Under the pieces are notes generated by a model. The model searched no databases and was not told where the DNA came from. It saw only the letters and a program-made list of their open reading frames with translations. Shown here one piece after another: positions 1 to 11,861 of a stretch of 64,000 bases of DNA. Position 1 is the stretch's first letter, and every line of letters begins with the position of its first letter. Source of the DNA: Coniella vitis (lineage: Eukaryota; Ascomycota; Sordariomycetes; Diaporthales; Schizoparmaceae); assembly GCA_011317545.1 (NCBI GenBank), contig WUJK01000002.1, forward strand, positions 2,294,001 to 2,358,000. Reading direction: 5' to 3'. The position numbers and the translations under genes are program-made.

Positions 1-922
1 GGTGTAGAGGACATATCTGCAAGTCCTTTCTCTCTTTTTCTTTACTACAAGCCGGATCAGGTAGCCGTTGAATTTGTTGCAACATGCAAGTGGACTTGCA
101 GGCAGCCTGGGCGGGTGGCATTGGTGAAGAATGCAGCACAGAATCCTGCACAGGAAGGCCTTCCTTGCATTGCTGAATAGATATGCCGTGGGATTGGCCG
201 TATAGACGCGCGTGGTCTAGCTCTGGCAAACAATTCCGAAGCAGTAGTTATGGGTCGGTACCGTCGGACACGAGGCCGGGGCCGAGAGGGTCTTGAAAAC
301 ATGGCACGCTCCCAACGTCTGAAGGGATGACAAGAGGCACGGCCCTGGCAGGATTGCATGTTAGGTGATTGGGTCTGCCTTTTCTGCCATTCTGGAGGCC
401 TAGCTGCGTCCGGGCTGTGCGTCATGTCACGGCCAAAATGGAGAGGGGACAAGCACAGAGCCAGAGAGGAAACCCACCTTGTGAGGCCGGATCTCGCATA
501 GTGGATCGCCCACGCCTCGCCATTTTGCCATTGGCGGTCGTGTGAGATGCTTAACCCACTTTGGACCATCACCACGTGCGATGGACGATGCAGGATGTGC
601 CGGGTCGACGAGAGCCGAGAAGAAGGCAAGAGGTTGCTGGCGGTGGCGCAATGCTCCACTGACACTGGTTGTCTTGTAACGGGCTCTCTGATGCTGTGCC
701 TCCTGGTGGTGGTGGTCGTCGTCGCCGTGCTGCTCGTGCTGCCGGCGCTCTTTGGGCCACGGTGGAAGCAGCGAGGCGATGACCGCAATAGCCGGTTGGA
801 GGATTGCAGCAATGCACACATCGGACTTGAGATGACTGCCGAATTGAGACAGACCAGGGTATCAGCCCTACCACACGCAGCATCTGCAGGGAGCAAGTAC
901 TTGCTTGCCTTGCGGACATAGT

Positions 923-1555
923 CATAGTACCTGGCCTGGAGAGGAATTCTGCAGCCTGGGCCTGGCGTGTTCGGCGACTGTTGTCGGGCTCCACACTCGA
1001 AAGGCAACAAACATGCCAACACGGCGGGCGTTGCTCAACGGCGGGCGCTGACTGGCGGCGGCTGGCACAGCGACACCAACAGTTCGATTTGAGGGGACAA
1101 TGAATGTGTGCTACTATGAATAGTCCCGCACGTGGTTCCCAGATCATCGGCAAGCCAGGGAAGGAGCAGGGGGTGAGCACGACGGTACTACTATGCATGT
1201 ACTGTGGAATGTACTATTGTACTATGTACCTGACCTGGGGTACCCACGTACCCCCATTACCAGTCATTAAATTGCAGATACAAGTCGCGATAGGTTAACA
1301 GGTTTTGATAAGACGTGGATATATATCGACAAATTATATCATGTATATCCGTTTTATAGCCATTCGAGCATTGTGTTTTACCCGTTCATGTCTGTATATC
1401 GGTGTTGATGGGAAAATCAGTTATAGCGTCCCCATACTTGGCCAAGTACTCCTGTGATACTACATAGTACCTAGGGGTGCCAATACTGCGCACTATGAAC
1501 CGGTGGATCCTACCTTCCTATTGCTACGACTACGTATACTATGTAGTACATAGTA
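923..1555. repeat. Cluster of TACTATG/CATAGTA elements
   Basis: The 7-mer CATAGTA or its complement TACTATG occurs at about 923, 1112, 1189, 1220, 1463, 1537 and 1549, seven times in 0.63 kb. At 1537-1555 two copies face each other as TACTATGTA-G-TACATAGTA, a palindrome with one central base. The surrounding DNA is also rich in GTAC and CCTAGG-like words. The function is unknown. The same element recurs throughout the non-coding parts of the window. Confidence 0.75.
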
Positions 1556-1938
1556 GCTTATAACACTAAATAGGTAAATAGGAAGCAACGACTCGCTCCC
1601 GAGTTCATGTACTTCGGTACTTTACCACTTCCCACATCCACACTTCCATTCTTCTCAACACACCACAACACCATCACCGCCATCACCCCAGCCTGGCCCA
1701 AATCTGGCAACACCTCTCACGATTGGCTGCTGCTGCCCCAACGGTTCCTCCCGGTTGAGTCGCTCGCGCAAATAGCGAAAGGCGATCGCGCACGCTGGCT
1801 GTCGTGGTCCAGTCAGCACGGGCCATCCTCATCCTTTAGGACCGGCGTATATCATCTGCGGGCTGGCTCTCGCGGCGGCTCTTTCAGCACCCACTCACCA
1901 AGCCCCCCGGGCACTACTACAGAGTATGTACTAAACGG

Positions 1939-2006
<68 letters not shown>

Positions 2007-2025
2007 CAGTGACAGCAGCAGCAGA
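1939..2025. repeat. AGC/AGT triplet microsatellite
   Basis: About eight AGC units run directly into about fourteen AGT units, then back to a few AGC-like units. The open frames across it (poly-Ala/poly-Val on one strand, poly-Tyr/poly-Cys on the other) come from the repeat and are not evidence of a gene. Confidence 0.9.
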
Positions 2026-3331
2026 GGAAATGGCGGTGGGGGCCGCTGTCTATCCTTTTTGGCACTGTGATGCGAGCCATGTCACAAAGCCCGGCTACAA
2101 TCCATTGTACGCCCGCCAAACCTTGCAGTCTGCCCGCTCTGGCTCAGACGGTCGATTGATCGAGCATTCTGGCTAACTCAACATGCATAGCACTACACAA
2201 CCATATGAACAGCAGCCTGATCGAGATGGACCAGACCTACGACTGACAAAGGGATTCTTCAGCAGGTGTCTGCGGCGAGACCCGTCTGGCAATTCTTCCA
2301 TTTGCTTGGTTGCAATGCACGAGGCCGACAATCCTCAGCATGGAACACTCCGGCAATTACAGAGAGAAAGGGATCAGGCCAGTCTCGTGCTCTTCCTCTT
2401 TGCGCCTAGCTGCCGTCTACCACCATGTTGTGCGGATATTACACCCGAAGCAGCCAAACTCCTTCTGGATTTGTTTAGCTACCTGCGGCCAACTTTGACA
2501 CCCATGCTTGACTACTCGGCAATCGCATCTGGCTGAGGAGTCTCGCTCTAACAGGCTCTCGAATAAGTAGGCCTATAAACGCTACCACTGCTTCCAAGAC
2601 ATCAATTGCCTCCCTGCTCTTCCAAGTTTCTTCTCTGTGTTTTCTTTTCTCCCCAGAGTCTTTCGAAGAAAGCTGAGCTTCTGTGCTAGAGACACCACAT
2701 ACTCGGCATAATACCAAGGCCATACATTGCTACGTACTGGACCAGGTCCCTCTATTTCATCTAGAGGCACCGTGCGATCAAACTATAGAATCGCTAAACA
2801 GAGGTCCACATGATCCTTCGGACGGATCCTGCGGATCTTCCACCTTGAAGGAATGTCCCAGTACTCGGACACTGCGCCAGTATATACCCAGATAGTAAAG
2901 CTTCCCATGTCGGAACCAGTGTCAGGCAACAGTGTTTCAAAGACAACGTGCTGTCTGGAAACATGCATCTCATCAACGCCCGATACACAGCTATACATGT
3001 CAAACCCCAAACAGGATCATTCCCATTTGTTGCTGATGGAGAAGGTAGGCAGCAGAATTCTTTCCGTCCGTCCGTTTTCTATGCAGGAAACAGTAAAGGG
3101 GAGCCCGGCGGGTGGGGGGAGGGGAGATATTAAAAAGGAATGCACAAGTAACTCTCATGCAGCGAAGCGAATCTTTGGTTCCTCAATACTCCATATGGTG
3201 CCACCTGCGTGGCGAGACCATCACGATATCTCGGCACCGACTCGGCAGACTATTTCGAATATTGAATAGATTTGACAGATTTGAGATCCTTGGGAATGAA
3301 AGACCAGAGTAGAAATCACGGAGAAAGGGGA

Positions 3332-3338
3332 AGAGAGA

Positions 3339-3413
<75 letters not shown>
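3332..3413. repeat. GA dinucleotide microsatellite
   Basis: This is about 80 bp of GA repeat with a single interruption (GATAGA near 3351). It lies in non-coding DNA. Poly-Ser/Leu frames on the minus strand are repeat translations. Confidence 0.95.
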
Positions 3414-3415
<2 letters not shown>

Positions 3416-3610
3416 ATGCACGATCACCAAGGCAGCACAAAATCTCTGCACACGGAGCTGTATTTGAGCTTTGCCCAACAAGCATGGAAAACCAAAATAG
3501 TAATAAACCCCAATAGACCAAGGAGTCAAGTTGAATTACCATGGCCCCATTGGCTACGGGCACAACAACAGCAACACAATCAAAGAAACCCATCAAGCAG
3601 CGAGGATCTG

Positions 3611-3648
3611 TACTGTACTGTACTGTAGTGTACATACATACATACATA
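3611..3648. repeat. TACTG and TACA short tandem repeats
   Basis: Three TACTG units are followed after a few bases by four TACA units. They are non-coding. The TAC-rich composition resembles the dispersed TACTATGTA element, but the core itself is absent. Confidence 0.8.
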
Positions 3649-3930
3649 GCAAACGACTGCATGTCGCGCTACTTCAAGGAAAACGTCTCTTGGAAAGAGA
3701 CTGACTGACTGCTACTGAAACCTGAGAGGTGTAATATTTTTGGACATTGGTGTCTGTGTACAAATTGTTGGGGCGAGGACTGAACCATACCACATGTGAT
3801 TAAACGTTAAAAACCTCGTCCACGGAATAAATTCAGCTTTCCATACTTGTGATACTTTAACTCAACCCCCCCTCTCCCCCTCCACCCCCACCTACAAGAA
3901 TAGAACATTCAAAACAAGGCTTGCTTGGTG

Positions 3931-4014
3931 TATATATATATATATATATAAGTACAGCGCAACGGCACGTAGCAGTACCTCATCAAACGGCCAAAATAGA
4001 GATATATATATATA
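3931..4014. repeat. Two TA dinucleotide tracts
   Basis: A (TA)10 run at 3931-3950 and a shorter one near 4001-4014 lie just downstream of the Zn2Cys6 gene stop. They are probably part of its 3' flank. Confidence 0.85.
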
Positions 4015-4147
4015 TACAAAATCACAACGCCCGAAACGCGGGCCTACCGGCCCCTTCCCCATCCTGGCTTTTGCTTTGTTTCCTTTTGGTTTTTGCCTCC
4101 ACCCATAAACAACAATACTAACAGCAGCAGCAGCAGCAGCATCATCA

Positions 4148-7100
4148 TCAAGAAGGAGCCGGGTATTGATTCAGCAAATTCCAAACACTATCATTCCCAA
4201 AGTCGCCTTCAAACAGCCACCCCTGCGCGGTATCAAGAGACGAGGATCCTGGCCCTGCACCGGGTCCTCCTCCTGGCGCCTCCCCTGCCGACCCAGCAGG
4301 AAGGTTAGTGGGCGCTTCGTTCAGGAGGGGGGTCCCGCCTGCCCAGTTGGGCATGGGCATGGGAACTGTTAATGCTGTCATGGTGGTTGTGCCAGTCCCA
4401 GGGCCAGCGCCATTGGCATTGCCATTGTTGCTGATTCCCATGAGATCATTGTAGGCTACATCTGCCATGGCATAGACGGGCTGGATAGATGCCCAATCAA
4501 AATCGTCGGGTAGATTCCATTCGTTGGCGACGAGGCCCCCTTCACCTCCGCTTCCGCTGCCGCCTAATCCAGTGGTCAAGGAGGACGATGACGGATGTGA
4601 ATGTGGATGAGGATGTGTCTGCGTCTGTGCTGCTGCTGCTGCTCCTCCTCCTCCTCCTCCTCCTCCATCGAGAGTCAGCACAGGAAAGTGGTGTTCAGAG
4701 ATGGATGAGGACGTCGTCTCGGCCCCTGGGGTTGTAAGGGTGCTGCTCATGCTGTAGTTTTCATTATTACTGTTGCTGTTGCTGCTGCCGCTGCCGCTGC
4801 CGTGGTATGATTCGTCGCCCACGGTCGAGCAGGTTGCCGCTTGGGATCCGGCTGCTGGGAGCCAAGGGCCCGCGGTCGAGCCGATGCTTGCTGGGCAGGT
4901 GAGGCCGAGGGCCCGCTTGAGGCGCAAGTGGATCGCTTGTAGGACGCCCCGTGCTGCGGCGGCGAGTCGGTTGCGCGTCGACATGATGTCAAAGCGTTCC
5001 ATGGCCCATTGGAAGTGCTGGAGAGCTGCGGCGACGTATTCGTCGTTTTCCTTTGGGAAGAGGATGAAGATGCTTGCCATGAGCACGATTGCGTCAAAGG
5101 TGCCGAAGAAGAGGTGGTACCTGTGGACATTTTGGGGATTAGATGGTCGGCTCTTTGACAGTTGAATGTGGGTTTCGAAGCGCTGGGTGACATCGAAGAA
5201 AAGGAGGGAAAAGAATCCCAAAAGAAATAAAGACAAGAAAATAAAATACGCACAGCTTATAGAACCTCGGATTCAGAGACGAGAAGCTAGCCTTTTGCAG
5301 CTCGAGCATCTTGAGACTTGCCTTGAGCGCCTCCCTTCTGCTGTGCGGCCGCGTGAAGACGTACGGCCTGTGCAGAGCCATGAAGTTGAAGGCCACCAGA
5401 GGGTGGAGCGACATGCGCGCCTTTGGAATCCAAGAGCAACCTGGCAGGTTGTCGTACCGGGTGTCGGGGTTCTCTCTGCGGAACACGGCTGGCGTCTGGG
5501 CATCCAGCTCTGTCAATTTCTCATGCAGTCTGTCGACCTTGGAAAAGTCCTTGGGACAGGGCCCTTCCTTTTCGAGGTCGGCAATTTCTTTGAGGGCCAT
5601 TGTGATTCGGTACGCATACAACATGCGCGTCGTCATGTTGGGCGGGTCCGTCTCGGAGCGTTGCACGACAGGTGTCCGAGATGGGTCCTTGGGCTCAGCA
5701 GCGTCGATGGGCAATGGATACTGGATGCTGTAGTCCACGCTCAAGGGCCTGCCCAGGACGATGCCGGTGTGGACATCCCACACGACGAGGACACACCACA
5801 TATTGCGCCTTCGCTGCTTCTCCCATTGGTTCTCCAGGACATCCTCGAGCCGGGTGCTCTTGGGCCGTGGATCCAGACTCTCGCGGTGGAGGCCGCATTC
5901 TTGGGCGTCCCGGATGGCCGCGCCAATGGCATGCCACGACTCGGTGACCAGGCCCGAGTACTTGAGGAAGCCCGCGCGAACCCAGTCTGCCGCGACAAAG
6001 GTGAGTGAGATCTGTCGCTTGCCTAGCAGACTCAGCAGAGCGACGCCGGACTCGGTATAATCATTGGCGAGGTCCTCGAACGTCATGGAGCTGTTGTACT
6101 TGAGAGACTCGAAGGTCGGATCCGAATCTGGGCCCAGCATGACAAGACTGGTGGCAATAACCTGGAAAACGAGCGCCGGAAAGGCCCTCAGGTCAGGTGA
6201 CAGAGCCTGAGGACCTTCGCAGTTGAGAACATTAAAAGGTAAGGCGTACCACTCCTCCATCTCCCGATCGAACATGTATCGATCAAAGGCCTTGAAAATG
6301 CCGTCAGTATTTGGATCTCCAAGAAACCCTCTCCCAGATATGTACCCTTGCTACGAGGTACCCAAAGCAAACATGGGTCACAGGACTTACATTATACTGC
6401 CAGTGGAAGTCCTTGAAGTATATGTCCACAAGTCTCTCAATATACGGCCGTGCGGGTAGCTGCCGGACAAGACTCTTGTACCTCTCTCGCGTGCCAAAGT
6501 AAGCCGTATTTTCTCGAGCCATGGCAAAATTGGCGAGCGCATCCTCGGGCGCGGACCCGTCGTCAAGCCTCTTCAAAAAGCCAAGCGTCGAGGCGCCACT
6601 GGCGCCAGCATAGCCAAAACTTGTGGGAGGTTTGACAGGACTTCCCGCGCCGTGCCCATCCCCACCGCCGCCGCTACCTCCATCACTGACGGACACTGCA
6701 GAGTCCAGGCTGCCCCTAGCCATGAAGTTGCCTTGCACGGACGAAGTTAGCCTTGGGTCCACGTCGTATCTGCTAGGTCGTTTTCGCTGCTGGTCTCGTC
6801 GTTCAGCATCAGCCCTCGCTTCGGCGGACCCGGGTGAGTCGCCGTCTGAATTTCGGAATCCTTGCTGCTGTGACTGCTGAGCTTGCTGTTGCTGCTGTTG
6901 CTGCTGTTGCTGCTGTTGCTGTTGTTGCTGTTGCTGTTGTTGTTGCTGAGCCGCAGCCGCGGCCCTCGCCGTCGGGGCAGCCGTTTCATAGCGACAAGCA
7001 TCTTGCTTATTTCGCGACACGCAGTTCGCACAAGGCAGGTTCCGGTCGCACTTTTGCTTTCTCCGGTGGCATTCAGTGCACGAAATGACGATGCGCCGCC

Positions 7101-7443
7101 GTTTGCGCGGTGGTTGCTGCTTGGGTGTGGATGAGGGCGAGGGCGTGGCCGCGGCCGCTGGGGTCGCGGCCGTCGCAACACTGCCCATCCCGGGTGTGGA
7201 CGTTGATGTTGATGCTGATGTTGTCTGCATGAGGACTGGCGACGCCCCGGGCTTCAGGAGGCAGCTGTTGGTGGACTTGCTAGGAGCGGCGGCGGCGGCG
7301 GCGGCAGCGGCGGTGGTGGCGCTTTGATCCTGGTCCCCAACCTTGTTGTTGTTGTCGTCGTCGTCGTCGTCGTCGTCGCCGCCTTGAACACAGACCGGTG
7401 TGGACGTCGCTGGCGGTGAGGGTCCCATGTGTCCAGTCATCAT
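4148..7443 (-). CDS. Zn2Cys6 transcription factor
   Basis: This is a nuclear DNA-binding regulator, predicted at 1,020 residues from three exons: 7443-6391, 6290-5254 and 5120-4148. Both introns have GT-AG ends and the joined frame is open. The Zn2Cys6 cluster is at residues 122-150 with spacing C-x2-C-x6-C-x5-C-x2-C-x8-C, preceded by a basic PRKRRR stretch. A poly-Asp run (about 23-30), Ala runs and a Gln run of roughly 25 residues (about 166-195) flank it. The middle region, with PFNVL, GPQALSPDLRAFPALVFQVIA and RRRNMWCVLVVWD-type sequence, matches the fungal-specific transcription factor domain (Fungal_trans). The C-terminus is rich in Gly, Ser and Asn. The ATG at 7443 was chosen because no in-frame ATG lies upstream; a second ATG follows immediately. 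The target genes cannot be inferred from sequence. Confidence 0.9.
6885..6950 (-). repeat. Coding CAG/CAA repeat (poly-Gln)
   Basis: A mixed CAG/CAA tract encodes the Gln run just after the zinc cluster of the Zn2Cys6 factor. CAA interruptions are frequent. The run is expected to vary in length between strains. Confidence 0.85.
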
Positions 7444-8513
7444 GACGAATGCAAGTTTTCCCCCCGCCCTTTCACATGAGCCCTCCCCCCCTTTCCGACG
7501 TGGTGGGTTGTGGTCCGGATGGTGACTTTCACTTTGCAAGGTGGGGGGATTGCTTGGTGTAAGCTATTTGTTGTGAGGAATGGATGGATGCCCAAGAAAA
7601 GGAGAGTTTCCAGAAGCGGTGGATGAGCCGAGAGCTCTTTGTCAAAATACGAGGTTTGCTGTGTTGCCAAAGTCCACCATACCATGTACGCGTGTGCGAG
7701 CCTGGGCTGGGGGATGAGTTGCTTCTCTTGTGCCTTTCGCTTGGTGGCGTCGGTTTCTGCAAAAAGGTAAAGAGGAACCGAGGGACGCAACGGCAACGCT
7801 GCTATTGGATCCAAGCAGCAATTTTTGGTTGTCGTGTAGCATCAGACGAGGCCGCTAATCCTGGGCCTTTAACGGCCAAACAAGGCCCGTTTAGTGGCAG
7901 TAGCAGCAGCCGTAGCAGTAGTGATAGCTCGGTCACGTCCACGCATTCCAAGAATTCGGTTCTGCCAAAGAAGGCAACGTCGACAACTGCCGTGCGAGGC
8001 TGGTCTGGATTACCAATGGACACAAGCTCGGAACAGAAATGCTCGAAAAGGATCAGTGGTTGGTGCAAATCATGACAAGTGAGCGCCTGACGCTGGTCTC
8101 ACCACGGTTTGCGCGCGACTGGGCTCACCCGCTTGCGTAGTGTGTCAAGTTGTCGAGCGGTACAGTACATAGTACCAGCAGCTGTATTCGATGACTAATC
8201 GACCACACAGCGTCGGTTTTATCGGGGATACCGGGGTGAGCTGCTCATCTCATATACCACATAGATCTCAGTAATTTCCAACACAATGGGCGGCCTTCTT
8301 TGGCGCTTTTGCTCTCATGGCTCCGCACGATAAAGGAGAAAGCACAAGGTACATATAAGTACAACTCTATCATGTCATTTGTATATGGGCCTGATGCTAT
8401 TCCGGATAGTAACACGCTATTCTACATTTCTTTCAAGCAGGACAGGAAAAGAGCCAAGGCATGGCAAACATCAAACGCTGCGAAAATCCAACCCGCTTGC
8501 CCCTTGCCCAAGT
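7444..8513. other. Promoter region of the Zn2Cys6 gene
   Basis: This 1.07 kb stretch separates the Zn2Cys6 start from the V-ATPase stop, both genes being on the minus strand. It should hold the promoter and 5' leader of the former and the 3' UTR of the latter. One CATAGTA element occurs at 8168-8174. No gene is supported; the frames here show no conserved domain. Confidence 0.6.
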
Positions 8514-11269
8514 CTAACCCAAGTACTCCTTGAGCTCTTCCGACTCCTCCAGCATAATCTTGAAGGAAAATGGCACAAAGGGCCAGCCGTTGAACTCGGC
8601 AAACTTGGAGAACGACTCGACCCATGCCAGCCGCAGCGAGTGCAACATGGCAGACACACCCTCCATGATAATGAGGATAATGACACTGAGCACGAGGAAC
8701 GCCGCAAAGAAGATCACCAGAGCAATAACGCCAGCCACACCGGTCATGCTGAGCGCAGGATCCAGAGTCATGCTCCACAACACGGCACTGAGCTGCTGGT
8801 GAGCAAGAGACAGAGCCCACAGACGGAGGTAAGATGCAGTGTGAGACACGCAGTTCAAGCAGAATTCTGATATCACAAAAAGTCAGCGATTGCTTCCATA
8901 TGCTAGGAAAAAAAGAAAAAAAAAGCCGCAAAGAATAAACGTACCAATGGTGTGGATGACCTGGTGAATCATGACTTCACCAAATTCAAACTCCTCGAGT
9001 TCCTCAGCGTCGTGGATATCCTGAGTAATGAGAGCAACACCTTCCTCGTTGCTGTCGGTGCTCGGCCGACCATCAATAGCGTGTCCGTTGTCGTCATCGT
9101 CATTATCCAGGGCGCTGACACGAGACGTCTCGCCAAGGCCGCGGTAGCCCTTGGCACGAGCCTGGTTGTGCTCCCAACGCAGATACAAGGGCTTCAGGAA
9201 CAGCAGGATCGGGACCTGGACCAGGGCAAGAAGAAGCAGGAACACCTGTACAAAGGCCTGACCAGGGTACAGCTCTTCATCAAGCGTGCCAGGTTGCAGG
9301 AACATGTAGATCAGCATGTTTAGGAGCCCGGGGGGCTGCTTTCCAATAGCCGGCCAGTTGACTGTCCACTTGTAGATGATACAGACAACGAGGTAACCAA
9401 AGATGGACTGGAAGAAGATCATGCCCGGAATGAAGTTGCCATAGATGTCAATAGGCTTCTGGAAGTGCCGCGCGTTGATGTACGCGAAGCACAATGAGTA
9501 CGTCATGTGAGCCCAACCTAGAATGATACTCATCTTCATCTTGTAGCTGTTGGAGAAGAGCAGGTCATTGTCGGTGCCGTGCCACATCCAGTCGAGACCA
9601 AACGGATAGCGGTAGTCGCCCTTGAGCTTTGCCGTGATCTGCGCCGATCCATCCAGGTAGCCTTCTGGCGCATCCCACTCCCACTGGCTGGGGAAGAGCG
9701 TCATCGACTTGGAGAAGACATCGTTGTAGATGAGACCCGTAAAGACTGAAAAGACGGCCATGACAAGGGCAATATAACGTCCATAGTAAACCATGGCAAA
9801 CAGCTCAAACGTGACCTTCTTGAGCGGTTTCTCCCAGTAGATCATGGCCAGAGCTGCCGTCAGCATGATACAGGCATGGCCAAAGTCACCAAACATGACA
9901 GCGAAGAGGAAGGGGAAGGTGACAATGACAGGAATCGCCGGGTTGACTTCCTGGTACGTGGCAGTTCCATAGGCATTGACAATGGTCTGAAACGCTTCAG
10001 TGAACTTGTTCGTCTTCAAGTAGGTGGGCGGCGTCTTGTTGGTGTGAATGACGTTGATGATGGATGGCACAGACAGGCCAGCTCGGTTGGTGACATCCTG
10101 CAGAGTCGATCGAATGAGCGGGAGGTCATTAGTAGGACACCAACCCTCTGCAATCAGCGTCCGACGCGCTCGGTCGTACGAAAACATGTTGAGTGCGTTG
10201 TAGACGGACTTCTCCTTCTCGACAAGAACCATCCACGCTGACAGAGACCGCGAGATCTGGGTCAGCTCAGCGTTCAAGGTCTGCTGGGTGTTTTGCAACA
10301 CATTTTGAACGTCATTGAGGCGGGCGTTGACTTCGTGGATCTGGTCCCTTCGAAGGTCGCTGTTCTCGTCGACATTATAGACTTCGGCCCCCATAGACTC
10401 GGAGATCTTTCGAATCTTGGCCAGGATCTCCTTGCCGTGCGCAAAGATGACGAAGACGTTCTTGTTGACCGGCTCGTTGTTGCTGGGATCGACCAAGGGC
10501 TCGGGGATCTCCGACTGGTTCATGTACAGGTTACCGCGAAGCGTACGCCACAAAATACGCTCAAAGGCAGCGACGCGCTCGCGGGGAATGACACCTGCAA
10601 CAAAGCCAATGTTCATGACCGAGAAGGAGTGGTCTACGTCTGGAGCAGAATTGTGCTGCTCGACGTCTTGCAAGAGTGGTGCGTCATCCTCATCGGTCGA
10701 GGCCCGGATTTCTTCCACGTTGCCATGAGCCCGGTCAAAGAAGCCGCCGGCCTCACGCAGGACCCATCGCCACTCGGTCAGCTCGACCTCGCGCTTCTTG
10801 AGCGTCTCGTAACTGTCGTTGAGCTGGAAGACGCGGTTCTCCAGGCCCTGGCTTCGCTCAGCGAGCTCGTCAATCTCGGTCGTGGTAGGTGGAGCAAGGG
10901 TTTCGGTGTCCAAGTCGAGCTTTCGAAGAGGAATACCGCTCTTTTCCATCTGGGCGTAGAAGTACCGCAGCTGGCGTTCGACATTGTCCAAGCGGCGAAT
11001 CTCCTGTGTAAAGGCCCGTTGGAAGGCGCTGACTTCTCCGTTCAACTAGTGAAACAACAAGAGTGAGTTGGTAAATCACGAGACAGCAGCAACTTCACGG
11101 TGCGCCAGCAGAGGAGAGCGGATGGACGGCGAGGACGTACGTCTCGAAACTGAACGAGGCCAAGCTCTCCGAGGGCGTTGACGACTTCTCTACCGATTTC
11201 GTTGGAAATGTACAGCTGCACCATGCTCATGTCCGCCGAGCGGAACGGAGTATCGCGAGCCGGAGCCAT
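8514..11269 (-). CDS. vph1: V-type H+-ATPase subunit a (Vph1/Stv1 family)
   Basis: This is the membrane Vo subunit that forms the proton half-channels of the vacuolar/endosomal proton pump. Exons are 11269-11141, 11045-8945 and 8866-8514, giving 860 residues against about 840 for yeast Vph1. The N-terminal cytosolic half begins with the conserved [11 protein letters not shown] and ELGLVQFRD stretches. The C-terminal half carries the hydrophobic segments, including [13 protein letters not shown] and [15 protein letters not shown] regions. The essential channel arginine (R735 in yeast Vph1) is R758, in [16 protein letters not shown] at the start of exon 3. Splicing joins HTI to EFCLNC, which restores the family sequence exactly. 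It ends in EYLG. The symbol follows the family; Vph1 versus Stv1 localisation cannot be told by eye. Confidence 0.97.
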
Positions 11270-11861
11270 GATGGCTGTGGGTGGTGTTGGTGTGTTGCTG
11301 TGGCTCCAGACAGCAAAAGCTTGGGAGAGGTGAATGAAGGAGGTTGTCGTCAGCGGTCCGACTCAAGCTCCAGCCATGCGGACGAGACAGGATGCAGGCG
11401 ACATCTAAAAATGGAGACTACCGCCATGCCTTAGTCAGAGAGGCCAGCAGGCAAAGGATATGCCGGTGACGCTGGCCCCTGAGATTATTAGGTAAGCATT
11501 TCTCCGCTGAAGTACTGTGTACCTAGGGACTTCTACGTGGTGCTGAACTCAGTGTACATAGTAATTTGCACGGGCAACTATACATAGTAGTTAACATGAG
11601 ACTCACTTTCTCAGCGCTTGAATGATTGCGCCCACGCTCTTTCCACGGCGAACGGAAGACATGTGTGTGTGAGAAGTAGCGGAAAAGACAAGCCATATAC
11701 AGGTAGGCAAGCACCCTTTACGTTGATCAGATGAACAAGTCTCAAATTATATTTTGGAACATGTGTGATATTATTGTGTTTACCAAACAGAAGCTGGACA
11801 CCAAGGAAAACAGTCAGTGTCAACCCGACGAGTCTTTCTGTCTGGTCACGCTTCTCAGCTA
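11270..11861. other. Promoter region of the V-ATPase subunit a gene
   Basis: This 0.59 kb stretch lies between the V-ATPase start and the phosphatase stop, both on the minus strand. Two CATAGTA elements occur at 11557-11563 and 11583-11589. No gene is supported. Confidence 0.6.

Larger units (their letters stand above)
1..4147. other. Intergenic, no supported gene
   Basis: I find no open frame here with a recognisable domain or a convincing exon structure. The long frames on both strands are low in complexity and lack family signatures. The stretch contains triplet, GA and TA microsatellites and a cluster of the TACTATGTA/TACATAGTA element (923-1555), both listed separately. The right end is the 3' flank of the Zn2Cys6 gene. 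A non-coding RNA or a small multi-exon gene cannot be excluded by eye. Confidence 0.6.

Noticed and set aside
57..1022. Long minus-strand frame of 321 codons and overlapping frames
   Set aside because: No domain, odd composition and several overlapping frames on both strands; it looks like a chance open frame.
1607..2176. 189-codon frame with poly-Ala and poly-Val
   Set aside because: Its length comes from the AGC/AGT triplet repeat; no conserved sequence outside it.
5166..6008. 280-codon plus-strand frame
   Set aside because: Antisense to the Fungal_trans domain of the Zn2Cys6 gene; no independent signature.
10293..11066. 257-codon plus-strand frame
   Set aside because: Antisense shadow of the V-ATPase subunit a coding sequence.
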